Shown here one piece after another: positions 24,381 through 32,899 of a stretch of DNA of 64,000 nt. The DNA comes from Roseiarcus sp963737365. GTDB lineage: Bacteria; Pseudomonadota; Alphaproteobacteria; Rhizobiales; Beijerinckiaceae. The position numbers and the translations under genes were made by a program. The DNA lies in the NCBI GenBank assembly GCA_963737365.1, contig CAVTSD010000002.1:1-64000 (forward strand), written 5' to 3'. How positions within the stretch are numbered: the first letter of the stretch is position 1; the number at the start of each line of letters is the position of its first letter. The notes below the pieces were generated by a model that saw nothing but the letters and a program-made list of their open reading frames with translations, was not told the origin of the DNA and searched no databases.

Positions 24381-25553
24381 ATGCGCTTGACTGTCGCCGG
24401 CGTCGCCATTGCGGCGCTGCTCGCCGTTTCCGGCTGCTCGAAGGGCGACAGGGGCGAACAAGGCCCACCGGGGCAACAGGGACAGCAGGGCCCCGCCGGC
24501 CCGGCCGGGCCGAAGGGTGAGCCGGGCGTCGCCGGCGCCATCGGACCGCAGGGTCCGAAGGGCGACACGGGCGCCGATGGGCCGCCGGGACCGAAAGGCG
24601 ATACCGGCCCGGCCGGTCTGCCAGGACCGCCAGGACCGCCCGGACCTGACGGGCCTCCAGGGCCCAAGGGCGACCTTGGCGCCGCTGGACCGCCAGGCCT
24701 GCAAGGCGCGCGAGGCGAGCCGGGACCCGAAGGGCCGGCCGGCCCTCAGGGAACCAAGGGTGATTCCGGCGCAACAGGCCCGGCGGGGCCGGCCGGACCG
24801 CCCGGGCCAAAGGGCGAAGCTGGAAGCGTCGGCGCAGTCGGTCCGCATGGGCCGGCTGGACCGCCCGGGCCTAAGGGCGACGTTGGCGCACAGGGGCCGA
24901 AAGGCGAGGCCGGAACGACAGGGGATGTCGGCGCAAGAGGTCCAGCGGGCCCACCGGGACCGAAGGGCGAAACTGGCTCGGCGGGGCCGAAGGGCGAGGT
25001 GGGCGCGGTCGGACCAGCGGGGCCCGCGGGACCGCAAGGCGAGGTCGGCGTGGCGGGACCAAAGGGCGAAGCTGGCGCCGTCGGGCCACCGGGAGCGGCC
25101 GGCCCGCCTGGGCCTCGGGGCGAAGCTGGCGCCGAAGGCCCCAAGGGCGATGCCGGCGCCGCCGGAGCGGTCGGGCCAACGGGACCGCCGGGACCTCGAG
25201 GTGAAACCGGCGTCGCTGGCGCGACCGGCCCCCAAGGGCCGGAAGGGCGCACAGGACCATCGGGGCCGCCTGGGCCGCTCGGCCCCCCGGGTGTGGCTGG
25301 AGCGCAGGGGCAGATGGGTCCGCAGGGTCTCCGGGGTCCCCAAGGCCCCGCGGGGCCGCCGGGGCCGCAAGGCCAGCCAGCAGCCATCCTGAGTTTCAGG
25401 GTGGTGAGCGACTCCGCTCAAGCCTCGTGCGGCGCGGGCGAGATCATGGCCAGCGCTTATTGCGCGGGCAGCGGCGCCGTTCACATCGATGGAACGACGG
25501 GCGCAAGCTGCGATGGCGGCGCGAAGGCGGTGATCGTCTGCGCAAAACAATAG
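24381..25553 (+). CDS. Collagen-like triple-helix lipoprotein
   Basis: 390 residues from ATG 24381 with GGGGGAGAG upstream. Residues 1-19 are a lipoprotein signal (VAGVAIAALLAVSGCSKG, lipobox VSGC), so the protein is probably anchored by lipid at the N-terminus. From GDR to GQP there are about 104 uninterrupted Gly-X-Y triplets, rich in GPK-GE/GD pairs (GPKGDT, GPKGEA), which stabilise collagen helices without hydroxyproline. The C-terminal about 57 residues form a small cysteine-containing cap: AILSFRVVSDSAQASCGAGE, MASAYCAG, GASCDGG, IVCAKQ; four cysteines, probably two disulfides, plausibly a trimerisation or binding domain. Function unknown; surface adhesion or structure is possible. Confidence 0.88.
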   Translation: MRLTVAGVAIAALLAVSGCSKGDRGEQGPPGQQGQQGPAGPAGPKGEPGVAGAIGPQGPKGDTGADGPPGPKGDTGPAGLPGPPGPPGPDGPPGPKGDLGAAGPPGLQGARGEPGPEGPAGPQGTKGDSGATGPAGPAGPPGPKGEAGSVGAVGPHGPAGPPGPKGDVGAQGPKGEAGTTGDVGARGPAGPPGPKGETGSAGPKGEVGAVGPAGPAGPQGEVGVAGPKGEAGAVGPPGAAGPPGPRGEAGAEGPKGDAGAAGAVGPTGPPGPRGETGVAGATGPQGPEGRTGPSGPPGPLGPPGVAGAQGQMGPQGLRGPQGPAGPPGPQGQPAAILSFRVVSDSAQASCGAGEIMASAYCAGSGAVHIDGTTGASCDGGAKAVIVCAKQ

Positions 25554-25650
25554 CTGGCGTTCGCAATGCCGCGGCCGCTAAGGTCTGGCGAAGGACGGCG
25601 GCGACGAAGGTCGCCTGACCAGCCTGTGAATCCACATCAAGGAGGAAACG

Positions 25651-25965
25651 ATGATTCGACTGACGGTTCTCTATCCCGCAAAAGAGGGCGAGACTTTCAA
25701 CTACGATTATTATTTCAACGATCATCACAAGCTCGTCGTCTCCCGATGGAAGTCGGAAGGGATGGTGAGCTGCGAATTTGACAAGGGCCTATCCGACCCT
25801 GCTGGCGGCAAGCCGCCCTATCTCGCCATCGCTTATCTCAAGTTCAACTCCGTCGAGGACCTCCAGAAGGCGCTCGCGAAGCACGGCGCGGAGATCGTGG
25901 GCGACATCCCGAACTACACGAAGATCGAAGCGATCATGCAAGTGAACGAGATCATGGCGAGCTGA
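25651..25965 (+). CDS. EthD-domain small protein
   Basis: 104 residues with AGGAGG just upstream of the ATG. Opening IRLTVLYPAKEGETFNYDYY, then FNDHHKLV and a C-terminal NYTKIEAIMQVNEIMAS form the dimeric ferredoxin-like alpha-beta barrel of the EthD family. EthD proteins accompany some ether-degradation enzymes but most relatives have no known role; the conserved His of the HxLV motif is present. It stands alone, between the collagen-like gene and a phospholipase D-type gene. Confidence 0.82.
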   Translation: MIRLTVLYPAKEGETFNYDYYFNDHHKLVVSRWKSEGMVSCEFDKGLSDPAGGKPPYLAIAYLKFNSVEDLQKALAKHGAEIVGDIPNYTKIEAIMQVNEIMAS

Positions 25966-26171
25966 GATCGAACCGCGGGCGGCGCGAGCGCGCGCGGCTC
26001 CGCGTCGGTTCATCCGTCGCGTCGCGCCCGCTTCGTCCGTTGAGAGGCGTGCACCGCGCGTTCGTGCGCACTCACTTCGCCATGTGACCAGGCTCACACT
26101 CAGGCGCAGCCTGACATCCTAAAGCAACACAAGTTGTTTAGCGTGAGCGCAGGCTGGCGGGGAGGGTTGTG

Positions 26172-28337
26172 ATGACGATCGAACTCAAGGTCTACGACAA
26201 CGGCGATCATACCTGTCTGGTCTGGCTACCGGCAAACGCGCAGCCGATACCGAACTGCCGCGGCTTTTCCATTCACCGCACGCTGAAGCCCGCCGCGGGC
26301 GGGGCGGCAAGGGACGAGTATTTGCACGGCTTCGTCGGATTTTCCGACCATGACAAGCCAGACCCGGCCGCGCCGTGGAAACAGCCTTTGCAGCGCTACA
26401 TGTGGTGGGACTATTTGGTGTCGCCGGGCGACGAGGTGCAATATTCGATCGTTCCGGTCGTCGGACCCGACAAGGATCATCTGACGCTGTCGCTGGCTGA
26501 TAGCAGCGCACAGACGCCGCCGATGACGATCACAGGGCAAGCGTCGGCGCATATCTCCGCCTATTTCAACAAGGGCATTGTCTCCGCTCAGTGGGTGTCG
26601 CGCGCGCTCGCAAAGGTCGGCAAGGGCGCCAAGCTCGACGCTCTGATCGCTGAACCCGGCAATTCGCTGCGCAATGCGTTGAGCGGGCTCTTGCGCCCGC
26701 AATTGCTTGCGATGCTCGAAGACGTCAAAAAGAACGACGGCGAGATTTACGCCGCCCTTTATGAGTTGAACGATCCGGAACTGATCCCGGCGCTCGTTGC
26801 GCTCGGCGAGAACTGCCATCTCATCCTCGCCAACGGGGCCTTCAATTCGAAGAAGCCTGACGAGAACAGCGTCGTGCGGGCGCAGTTGCAAGGCAAGGTG
26901 GACCTGCATGATCGCCTGGTCGGGAGCGGCCACTTCGCCCATAACAAATTCATCGTCGCTTGCAATTCATCCGGCAGGCCGGAGCGGGTCCTGTCTGGCA
27001 GCACCAACTGGACGAAGACCGGGCTCTGCACCCAGGCCAACAACGGCATCATCGTGAACGACCCGGATCTAGGGGCGGATTTCATCGAGCAATGGCACCT
27101 GCTAAAGGCTGCGGGAAACGCCTATCCGGCATCGCTCATGCAGGCGAACGCGACATCGAAATCCTTCAACGTCGATGGCGGCTCGATCACCCAATGGTTC
27201 GCCCCAACCGACAAGGGCGAGGATCTGGACTACGCTCGCAAGCTGATCGACGGCGCGGTGGAAGGCATTCTGTTTCTCTTCTTCAACCCAGGCGCATTCG
27301 AACCGGACGATGAGCCGGAGCGCTGGACGCTTCTGCAAAACATTCTGGCCAGGCATCAGCAAGGGTCACCGAACTACGACGGCAATCTCTACATCCACGG
27401 CGTCGTGAATCAGGAGATCCCCGGTCTCACCACAGCGGGCTCCGTGAAGCCCGGCAAGCACGTGGCCGGCGATCCGACAAACCCGAGCCCGGTTAAGCTC
27501 TACGACGGCGGAAAGACGCCCCCGCTGGCGGTTCCGTACAATTCGATGGTGCCGAAGGCGATCAAGGATGTCTTCCACGACTGGGCCAGCGAGGTGATGA
27601 ACCAGGGCGTGCACGTGCACAGCAAGGTCGTCGTGATCGACCCATTTGGCAAGAACCCGGTCGTCATCACCGGCTCGCACAATCTGGGTTACAAAGCCTC
27701 GACCAAGAACGACGACAACATGATGATCGTGGAAGACAACGCCCCGCTCGCCGCGTCTTACGGCGCCAACATCATCGCCATCTATCAGACCTATCGCTGG
27801 AATACCTACGTCGACGCTCACGCCAAGGATCCGCAGGTCTGGCACGGCCTCGTCGACAATGCGACCTGGCAGGATTCCTATCTCAAGCCCGGCAGCCCCG
27901 ATCTGGCCGAAATCAAGTTCTGGCTCGGTGAAGGCGCGTCCGCCGGGGCGCCCGTCGCGGCTCCCGCGCCGGGTGGCGCGGAAGTTCGCGCCGCGACCGC
28001 GAGCGGGCCGTCGCAACACGCAAAGAGGCCATCTCCATCGGGCGCGGCAGCGAAAAAGGGCCCGGCAAAAAAGACGGCGGCAAAGAAGAGAAAGCCGACC
28101 TCGGCCCGACGCTCAGCCAAGCCAACAGCCTCGAAGCGGAAAGCCACGCCGTTGAAACGAACGGCCGCGAAATCGACGCGCGTCGCCGTCAAGAAGGCTC
28201 CCGCCAAGACGAGACGCACCCCAGCGAAAAAGGCGCCTCCGAAGTCGAGGATCGCGCGGATGAAGTCGACGAGAGCGGCAACAACGCGGCGAGCTTCCCG
28301 GAAAATCGCTTCGAGGACGCCGCGACGCGGCAGGTAG
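26172..28337 (+). CDS. Phospholipase D-fold protein with a Lys/Ala-rich histone H1-like tail
   Basis: 721 residues from ATG 26172, with GGAGGG at 26161-26166. Two HKD-like motifs: HNKFIVACNSSG with SGSTNWT (first; the expected Asp seven residues after His is Cys) and HSKVVVIDPFG with TGSHNLGYKA (second, complete). The first 100 residues form a beta-rich domain (LKVYDNGDHTCLVWLPANAQ). From about residue 610 to the end the protein is a basic low-complexity tail of KKTAAKK, KSTRVAVKKAPAKTRR and similar, like histone H1 or AlgP tails, and would bind nucleic acid. There is no signal peptide. Phosphodiesterase or nuclease activity is plausible but unproven. Confidence 0.82.
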   Translation: MTIELKVYDNGDHTCLVWLPANAQPIPNCRGFSIHRTLKPAAGGAARDEYLHGFVGFSDHDKPDPAAPWKQPLQRYMWWDYLVSPGDEVQYSIVPVVGPDKDHLTLSLADSSAQTPPMTITGQASAHISAYFNKGIVSAQWVSRALAKVGKGAKLDALIAEPGNSLRNALSGLLRPQLLAMLEDVKKNDGEIYAALYELNDPELIPALVALGENCHLILANGAFNSKKPDENSVVRAQLQGKVDLHDRLVGSGHFAHNKFIVACNSSGRPERVLSGSTNWTKTGLCTQANNGIIVNDPDLGADFIEQWHLLKAAGNAYPASLMQANATSKSFNVDGGSITQWFAPTDKGEDLDYARKLIDGAVEGILFLFFNPGAFEPDDEPERWTLLQNILARHQQGSPNYDGNLYIHGVVNQEIPGLTTAGSVKPGKHVAGDPTNPSPVKLYDGGKTPPLAVPYNSMVPKAIKDVFHDWASEVMNQGVHVHSKVVVIDPFGKNPVVITGSHNLGYKASTKNDDNMMIVEDNAPLAASYGANIIAIYQTYRWNTYVDAHAKDPQVWHGLVDNATWQDSYLKPGSPDLAEIKFWLGEGASAGAPVAAPAPGGAEVRAATASGPSQHAKRPSPSGAAAKKGPAKKTAAKKRKPTSARRSAKPTASKRKATPLKRTAAKSTRVAVKKAPAKTRRTPAKKAPPKSRIARMKSTRAATTRRASRKIASRTPRRGR

Positions 28338-28363
28338 AGGCTGGGGCCGCAGCGCTGGGGCGT

Positions 28364-30022
28364 TCAGCGTCCCGGATACCAGTACGCGGCCTGCGGCTTC
28401 GAGCGGTCGAGGACGACGAACTGGTTGGCGAACACGCGGTAGGACGGGCTCCAGTCGCCGTCGGGCCATTGCACCCGGATTTCCGCGCGCTCGGCCGTGC
28501 CGAGGCCGACATGGATGAAGCCCGAATGGCCGGAGGCGTCGCCGCCGCCAACGTCGACGAAGCGGGTCTGCGTGCGCGTTCCCGTCTTCACCGAAATCTT
28601 CGCCCCGACCGCGTTGCGATTGGGATTGGGCTCGATCAACCGGATCTCGCTCCAATTGCCCATCGGCAGCGGCGGACCGTCGCCGTTTTTGGCGCCCAGA
28701 TTGCGGTAGAGCAGGGCGTTCGAGCCGCGATTGATCTGCAGGATATCGAGCCGCCCATCGAGATTGAAGTCGGCGATGAGCGCGCCGCGGCCCTTGGCGT
28801 TGCAGGCGATTCCCGCTTCATCGCCGCCTTCCGCGAATTTGCCGTTCCATTGGCCGAGCAGCAGATTGCTCGGATCGTAAGCGGCGAAGTCCGGCATCTG
28901 CTCGAGGTTGCCTTTGGAGACGAAGATGTCGGGAAGGCCATCGTTGTTGAAGTCGGCGAATTCGGCGTGCCAGGCGGTCGAGGGACGTTTGTCGCCGCCG
29001 GCATAAGGGATATGGGCGGTCACGCCGACTTCGCCGGCGATGTCGCGATAGACGGGCGCTTCGCCGCGTCCGCCTTCGTCGGGATCGAGCTTCTGCAGCT
29101 TCTCGTCGCCCATGGATGTCAGGAAATACTGCGGGTAGCCCGAGCCGTCGAGATCGCCCTCCGCGATGCCCATGCCGTAGATCGACAGATGCCGCCAGCC
29201 GTCGGCGCGCGAGTAGAGCCTCGGCGTCTTGCCCGGCTCGATGCGCCACATCTGTTCTTCGCCGCCGCGGTAATATTGCCGGTCGTTGGAGACCCGCAGC
29301 GATGGCGTGCCCGACTTGTTCCAGTCGGTGAACAGCATCGAAAGCGCGCAGAAGCCTGGCGCCAGCGGCGTGCGTACGGAATAGTCTGGCTTATCACCGG
29401 GCTGAGGCCGGTAGAGCGAATTGTCCGCGCATGTGCCCCAGGGCGAGCCTGGCGCGTCACGATCGACATAGTGGCCGATCGCGAGCGTCGGGAATTTCTG
29501 CCCCGGCTCCCATTCGGCGGCGAAAGACGTGGTCCAGCCGGAATCGCCGCCGAAACTCCATTCGTGATTGGCGAGGGTGAATGTGCAGTTCGGGCCGCCC
29601 TTGAGCAGGAGATTGCCGCCGACCCGGAGCACGAACAGATCCATATGGCCGTCGCCGTCGATGTCGAGCGGATAGGCGCCGATGACATTGGTGAGGAGCT
29701 TCGGATCGGCGCCGATGTCGAGCGCCTTCTCCTCGAACTTGAGAGCCCCGCCGGCTTTGGATTTGTTCACGAACAGCCGCGCGGGATTCTTGCCGCCCGC
29801 CAGGAACACCGAGGGGAAGCCCGAGCCGTCGCAATCGAACGCCGCGCCGCCGCCGCCGACAAAAAATTCCCACGGACCGTCGTAGACGCTGTGCAGGCCG
29901 GCGGCTTCCGCCTCCTCGTGCATGAGCGGCACGTCGCCGAGCGGCTTTGCCCGCTCATCGCCGGCGCGCGCCCCTGCGAGGCTGACGAGAAGCGCGAGGA
30001 TGCAGACGACAACTCGCATCAC
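28364..30022 (-). CDS. Exported FG-GAP/VCBS repeat protein with ASPIC/UnbV (CRTAC1-like) C-terminus
   Basis: 552 residues. Signal peptide VVVCILALLVSLAGARAG. Several calcium-binding FG-GAP blades are visible: YPLDIDGDGHMDLFVLRVGG, AEFADFNNDGLPDIFVSKGN and GALIADFNLDGRLDILQINR, plus GDLDGSGYPQYFLTS. The end (VGAKISVKTGTRTQTRFVD, then GHSGFIHVGLGTAERAEIRV and QWPDG) is the ASPIC/UnbV module. It should fold as a beta-propeller in the periplasm or outside. Its start overlaps the stop of the di-heme oxidoreductase gene by four bases (30019-30022), so the two are coupled and probably act together. Confidence 0.9.
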   Translation of the reverse strand: MMRVVVCILALLVSLAGARAGDERAKPLGDVPLMHEEAEAAGLHSVYDGPWEFFVGGGGAAFDCDGSGFPSVFLAGGKNPARLFVNKSKAGGALKFEEKALDIGADPKLLTNVIGAYPLDIDGDGHMDLFVLRVGGNLLLKGGPNCTFTLANHEWSFGGDSGWTTSFAAEWEPGQKFPTLAIGHYVDRDAPGSPWGTCADNSLYRPQPGDKPDYSVRTPLAPGFCALSMLFTDWNKSGTPSLRVSNDRQYYRGGEEQMWRIEPGKTPRLYSRADGWRHLSIYGMGIAEGDLDGSGYPQYFLTSMGDEKLQKLDPDEGGRGEAPVYRDIAGEVGVTAHIPYAGGDKRPSTAWHAEFADFNNDGLPDIFVSKGNLEQMPDFAAYDPSNLLLGQWNGKFAEGGDEAGIACNAKGRGALIADFNLDGRLDILQINRGSNALLYRNLGAKNGDGPPLPMGNWSEIRLIEPNPNRNAVGAKISVKTGTRTQTRFVDVGGGDASGHSGFIHVGLGTAERAEIRVQWPDGDWSPSYRVFANQFVVLDRSKPQAAYWYPGR

Positions 30023-31440
30023 TGCGCCTCGATCACGAGCGAGCGCAGGAAGGCGATCATTGCGTCGCGCTTGTCGGGCTCAAGCGCCATATACGCATCC
30101 CGCGCAAATCGTGCGTCGCCGCCATGCGCGGCGATGATTTCGTCGAGCATGCGGAACGAGCCGTTGTGACCGTAAGGCGCGGTCGACCCGACGCCCCAGA
30201 GTCGAGGCGTGAGAAACACGTCGCGCTCGACGAAGCGTTGCGCCTGCAATTCGTTGCCGAGCGAATTGACCGTCTCATCGACGACGAGATGGCGCTTGAG
30301 ATCGCTGTAGAGCGGGATCAGCCACTCGCCCTTGTCGTTCTTCTGAAGCGTCTTGGCGAAGGGCAGGGCGGCAAGATCGATGCGGATCGGCTCCTTGACT
30401 TCGCCGAATCGGAGCGTACCCGCCATGTCGTAGGGCGCGGGATCGGTGAAGACGAGCGACTTCAGCGGCAAAGTCTGCATGTGGCACGAGGCGCAACCGA
30501 TTTCGTTGAAGGTCTCGGCGCCGGCTTTCGCCGCCTGACGCCAATCGCCAGGCAGGTTGGCTTTCACTGTCGGGGGCGGCAGCGTCGCCTGGAATGCGAC
30601 CAGGGCGGAGACATCGCCGGCCGTGATCGAGTCGGGCACGCCGCTTTCGGCGAAGTCGTGGCTGCCGGTCCAGCGGACGCCATAGCGTTCGACCGCCTCC
30701 ATGCCGTGGTGAATATTGAGCGCGTTGATGGTGAACTGGCGCAGCGAAGTAAACACGCCCTTGCGGCTGAAGGGTCTGACGATCAGATCGGAATCGACGC
30801 CGTCGATGGCGTCGAGATCAACAATGCCGTCAGGATGGGCGACGATCGAGCCGAACCGAACGCCCTTGGTCACGAGGTCCGCGTGCGCCTCCTTGCCGCT
30901 TGCGCAAGCCTCGGTGATCGCAGCGGCGCGGATCGCCTGCAGGTCCGCGGTCATCTCGCGCGCCAGAAGCTCGACGAGCCCCGCGCCCATCAGCGCGATC
31001 GTGTGCCGTTCGCTCGAGAATGACGGGTCGATGGAATCGAACTGCGCGCTCTCGAACCCCTCCGACACGAACACGTTGGCGACGTCGTCGGCCGATCCGC
31101 CAATGACCGGATCGTTGTGGCAGCCGAAACAGGAATTTGAATCGGGGCCGCTCGTGCGGCTGAACGGCGGATTGACGCCGTTCTTGCGCTTGGTCGGGAT
31201 GATCGCCTGGGTCGCCTTCGGCCGTCCGGCGCCGTCGACCGTGGTGAACTTCGCCTTGAACAGCTCGCGTCCGCGCTCGATGAGAGCCGGGAGAGCGGAC
31301 GGGCCCGCCGCCGCGAGCCGATCGAAATCGAGATGGGAGCCGGGCGGAAAGACGCGCTCGTCCCAGCTCGCGCCCAGCGCCGCGCCGACCAGGGCTGACG
31401 CCGCGCACAAAGCGATCGACACCCCCAAAAGCCGCTTCAT
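30019..31440 (-). CDS. Di-heme c-type cytochrome oxidoreductase (DHOR / DUF1111 family)
   Basis: 473 residues from ATG 31440, with GGGAGG just upstream; signal peptide KRLLGVSIALCAASALVGAA. Two heme-binding motifs: CFGCH (FSRTSGPDSNSCFGCHNDPV) and CASCH (FNEIGCASCHMQTLPL). The C-terminal part (LTPRLWGVGSTAPYGHNGSF, RMLDEIIAAHGGDARFAR) is that of the MauG/peroxidase-related di-heme oxidoreductases. It is likely a periplasmic redox enzyme; the substrate is unknown. The downstream overlapping gene is its CRTAC1-like partner. No maturation genes for cytochrome c are nearby. Confidence 0.9.
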   Translation of the reverse strand: MKRLLGVSIALCAASALVGAALGASWDERVFPPGSHLDFDRLAAAGPSALPALIERGRELFKAKFTTVDGAGRPKATQAIIPTKRKNGVNPPFSRTSGPDSNSCFGCHNDPVIGGSADDVANVFVSEGFESAQFDSIDPSFSSERHTIALMGAGLVELLAREMTADLQAIRAAAITEACASGKEAHADLVTKGVRFGSIVAHPDGIVDLDAIDGVDSDLIVRPFSRKGVFTSLRQFTINALNIHHGMEAVERYGVRWTGSHDFAESGVPDSITAGDVSALVAFQATLPPPTVKANLPGDWRQAAKAGAETFNEIGCASCHMQTLPLKSLVFTDPAPYDMAGTLRFGEVKEPIRIDLAALPFAKTLQKNDKGEWLIPLYSDLKRHLVVDETVNSLGNELQAQRFVERDVFLTPRLWGVGSTAPYGHNGSFRMLDEIIAAHGGDARFARDAYMALEPDKRDAMIAFLRSLVIEAQ

Positions 31441-31726
31441 GGTCCTCCCGCCGCTCTTGCCGAAGAGGCGTTGAGCGCCCCCCGACCACACTCATTCTCA
31501 CGTCGCGGGCGAGCGGCGCAAGCACGTCACGCGCCTCCGAATTCGCGCAGGCCGGCGCGACTTAAGCCCCATGAACCAAGTTCGATCCATAGTCCATTTG
31601 GCGCATTGACAGTCTTTGTGAGCCTGACCATTGTGCGGCCCGCGGAGATTGTCCGGCCTTCGGCTGGAGGGGCGCGCGCTGTTCTCGCGCCGCCGCCAGG
31701 TCCGTGGATCGTATGGGAGGAAGTCT

Positions 31727-32776
31727 ATGAAATCATTTAAAAATTTGGCGATCGGAGCGGCCTTGCTGGCGTCGGCCAGCGTCGCCTCGTTCGCCGCGAT
31801 TGCGAAAGATCTGACAGTCGGCGTTTCCTGGTCGAACTTCCAGGAAGAGCGTTGGAAGACCGACGAGGCGGCAATCAAGAAGGCGCTCGCTGCGCACGGC
31901 GCCAAGTACATCTCAGCCGACGCTCAGGCTTCGCCGACCAAGCAGCTGACCGACGTCGAGGACCTCATCTCCAAGGGCGCCAATGTGCTCATCATCCTCG
32001 CCATGGATTCGGAGGCGATCTTGCCCGCGGTGAAGAAAGCGTCTGACGAAGGCATTCCCGTCATCGCTTACGACCGCCTGATCGAGAGCCCGAATGTGCT
32101 CTACGTTACCTTCAACAACGTTGAAGTCGGTCGCATGATGGCCAAGGCGATCTACGCCGTTAAGCCGGCCGGCAACTACGCCTTCATCAAGGGCGACAAG
32201 GGCGATCCGAACGCCGACTTCCTGTTCTCGGGCATCAAGGAAGTGCTCGAGCCCGCGATCAAGTCTGGCAAGATCAAGAACGTCGGCGAATCCTACACCG
32301 ACGGCTGGAAGCCGGACAACGCGCAAAAGAACATGGAGCAGATCCTCACCAAGAACAACAACAAGGTCGACGCGGTGGTCTGCGAGAACGACGGCATGGC
32401 CGGCGGCGTCGTCGCCGCGCTCTCGGCGCAGGGCATGGCGGGATCCGTCCCGGTGTCCGGCCAGGACGGCGACCACGCGGCGATCAACCGCATCGCGCTC
32501 GGCACTCAGACCGTCTCGATCTGGAAGGACGCGCGCGATCTCGGCAAAACCGCAGGCGACGCGGCCGTTGACCTCGGCGACGGCAAGAAGATGACCGCCA
32601 TTCCCGACGTACATCCCTTCACCGGCGGCGCCAAGGGGATCAAGGTCAACGGCATCCTCTTGACCCCGCTCCCGGTCACCAGGGCCAACCTCAACGTGAT
32701 CGTCGACAAGGGCTGGATCACCAAGGCCGAAGTCTGCGCCGGCGTGAAGCCGGGCACGGTGAAGTTCTGCGGCTGA
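31727..32776 (+). CDS. xylF: D-xylose ABC importer, periplasmic binding protein
   Basis: 349 residues from ATG 31727 with GGGAGGAA just upstream. Signal peptide FKNLAIGAALLASASVASFA. The mature start DLTVGVSWSNFQEERWKTDE matches the XylF ligand-binding strand, and IPVIAYDRLIESPNVLYVTF then NNNKVDAVVCENDGMAGGVV and VSGQDGDHAAINRIALG carry the sugar-binding residues of the XylF group. It is followed by xylH and xylG in the order usual for this transporter. A strong hairpin with a T-rich end lies after it (32809-32842), which could raise binding-protein mRNA above that of the permease and ATPase. Confidence 0.93.
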   Translation: MKSFKNLAIGAALLASASVASFAAIAKDLTVGVSWSNFQEERWKTDEAAIKKALAAHGAKYISADAQASPTKQLTDVEDLISKGANVLIILAMDSEAILPAVKKASDEGIPVIAYDRLIESPNVLYVTFNNVEVGRMMAKAIYAVKPAGNYAFIKGDKGDPNADFLFSGIKEVLEPAIKSGKIKNVGESYTDGWKPDNAQKNMEQILTKNNNKVDAVVCENDGMAGGVVAALSAQGMAGSVPVSGQDGDHAAINRIALGTQTVSIWKDARDLGKTAGDAAVDLGDGKKMTAIPDVHPFTGGAKGIKVNGILLTPLPVTRANLNVIVDKGWITKAEVCAGVKPGTVKFCG

Positions 32777-32808
32777 GTTGACCCTGCCGGTACGCAGTGA
32801 AACAAAAG

Positions 32809-32842
32809 AAGCCGCGCCGTTTGCAAAGCGGCGCGGCTTTCT
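32809..32842 (+). terminator. Intercistronic hairpin between xylF and xylH
   Basis: AAGCCGCGCCG (32809-32819), nine-base loop, CGGCGCGGCTT (32829-32839), then TTCT. An eleven-pair stem resembling an intrinsic terminator; its place inside the operon suggests partial termination or protection of xylF mRNA. Confidence 0.8.
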
Positions 32843-32899
32843 GTTGCGAGCGCCCGCCCTTGATGCTGGCGGCGTAAGACGCGAAGATCGGGAGGGATC

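Noticed and set aside
24381..25390. Tandem DNA repeat or CRISPR-like array
   Set aside because: The periodicity is the nine-base codon pattern of Gly-X-Y triplets in an open frame; there are no conserved repeat units with unique spacers.
31606..31634. Promoter TTGACA-17-CATTGT upstream of xylF
   Set aside because: The -35 is perfect, but the -10 is too poor to list as a feature without start-site data.
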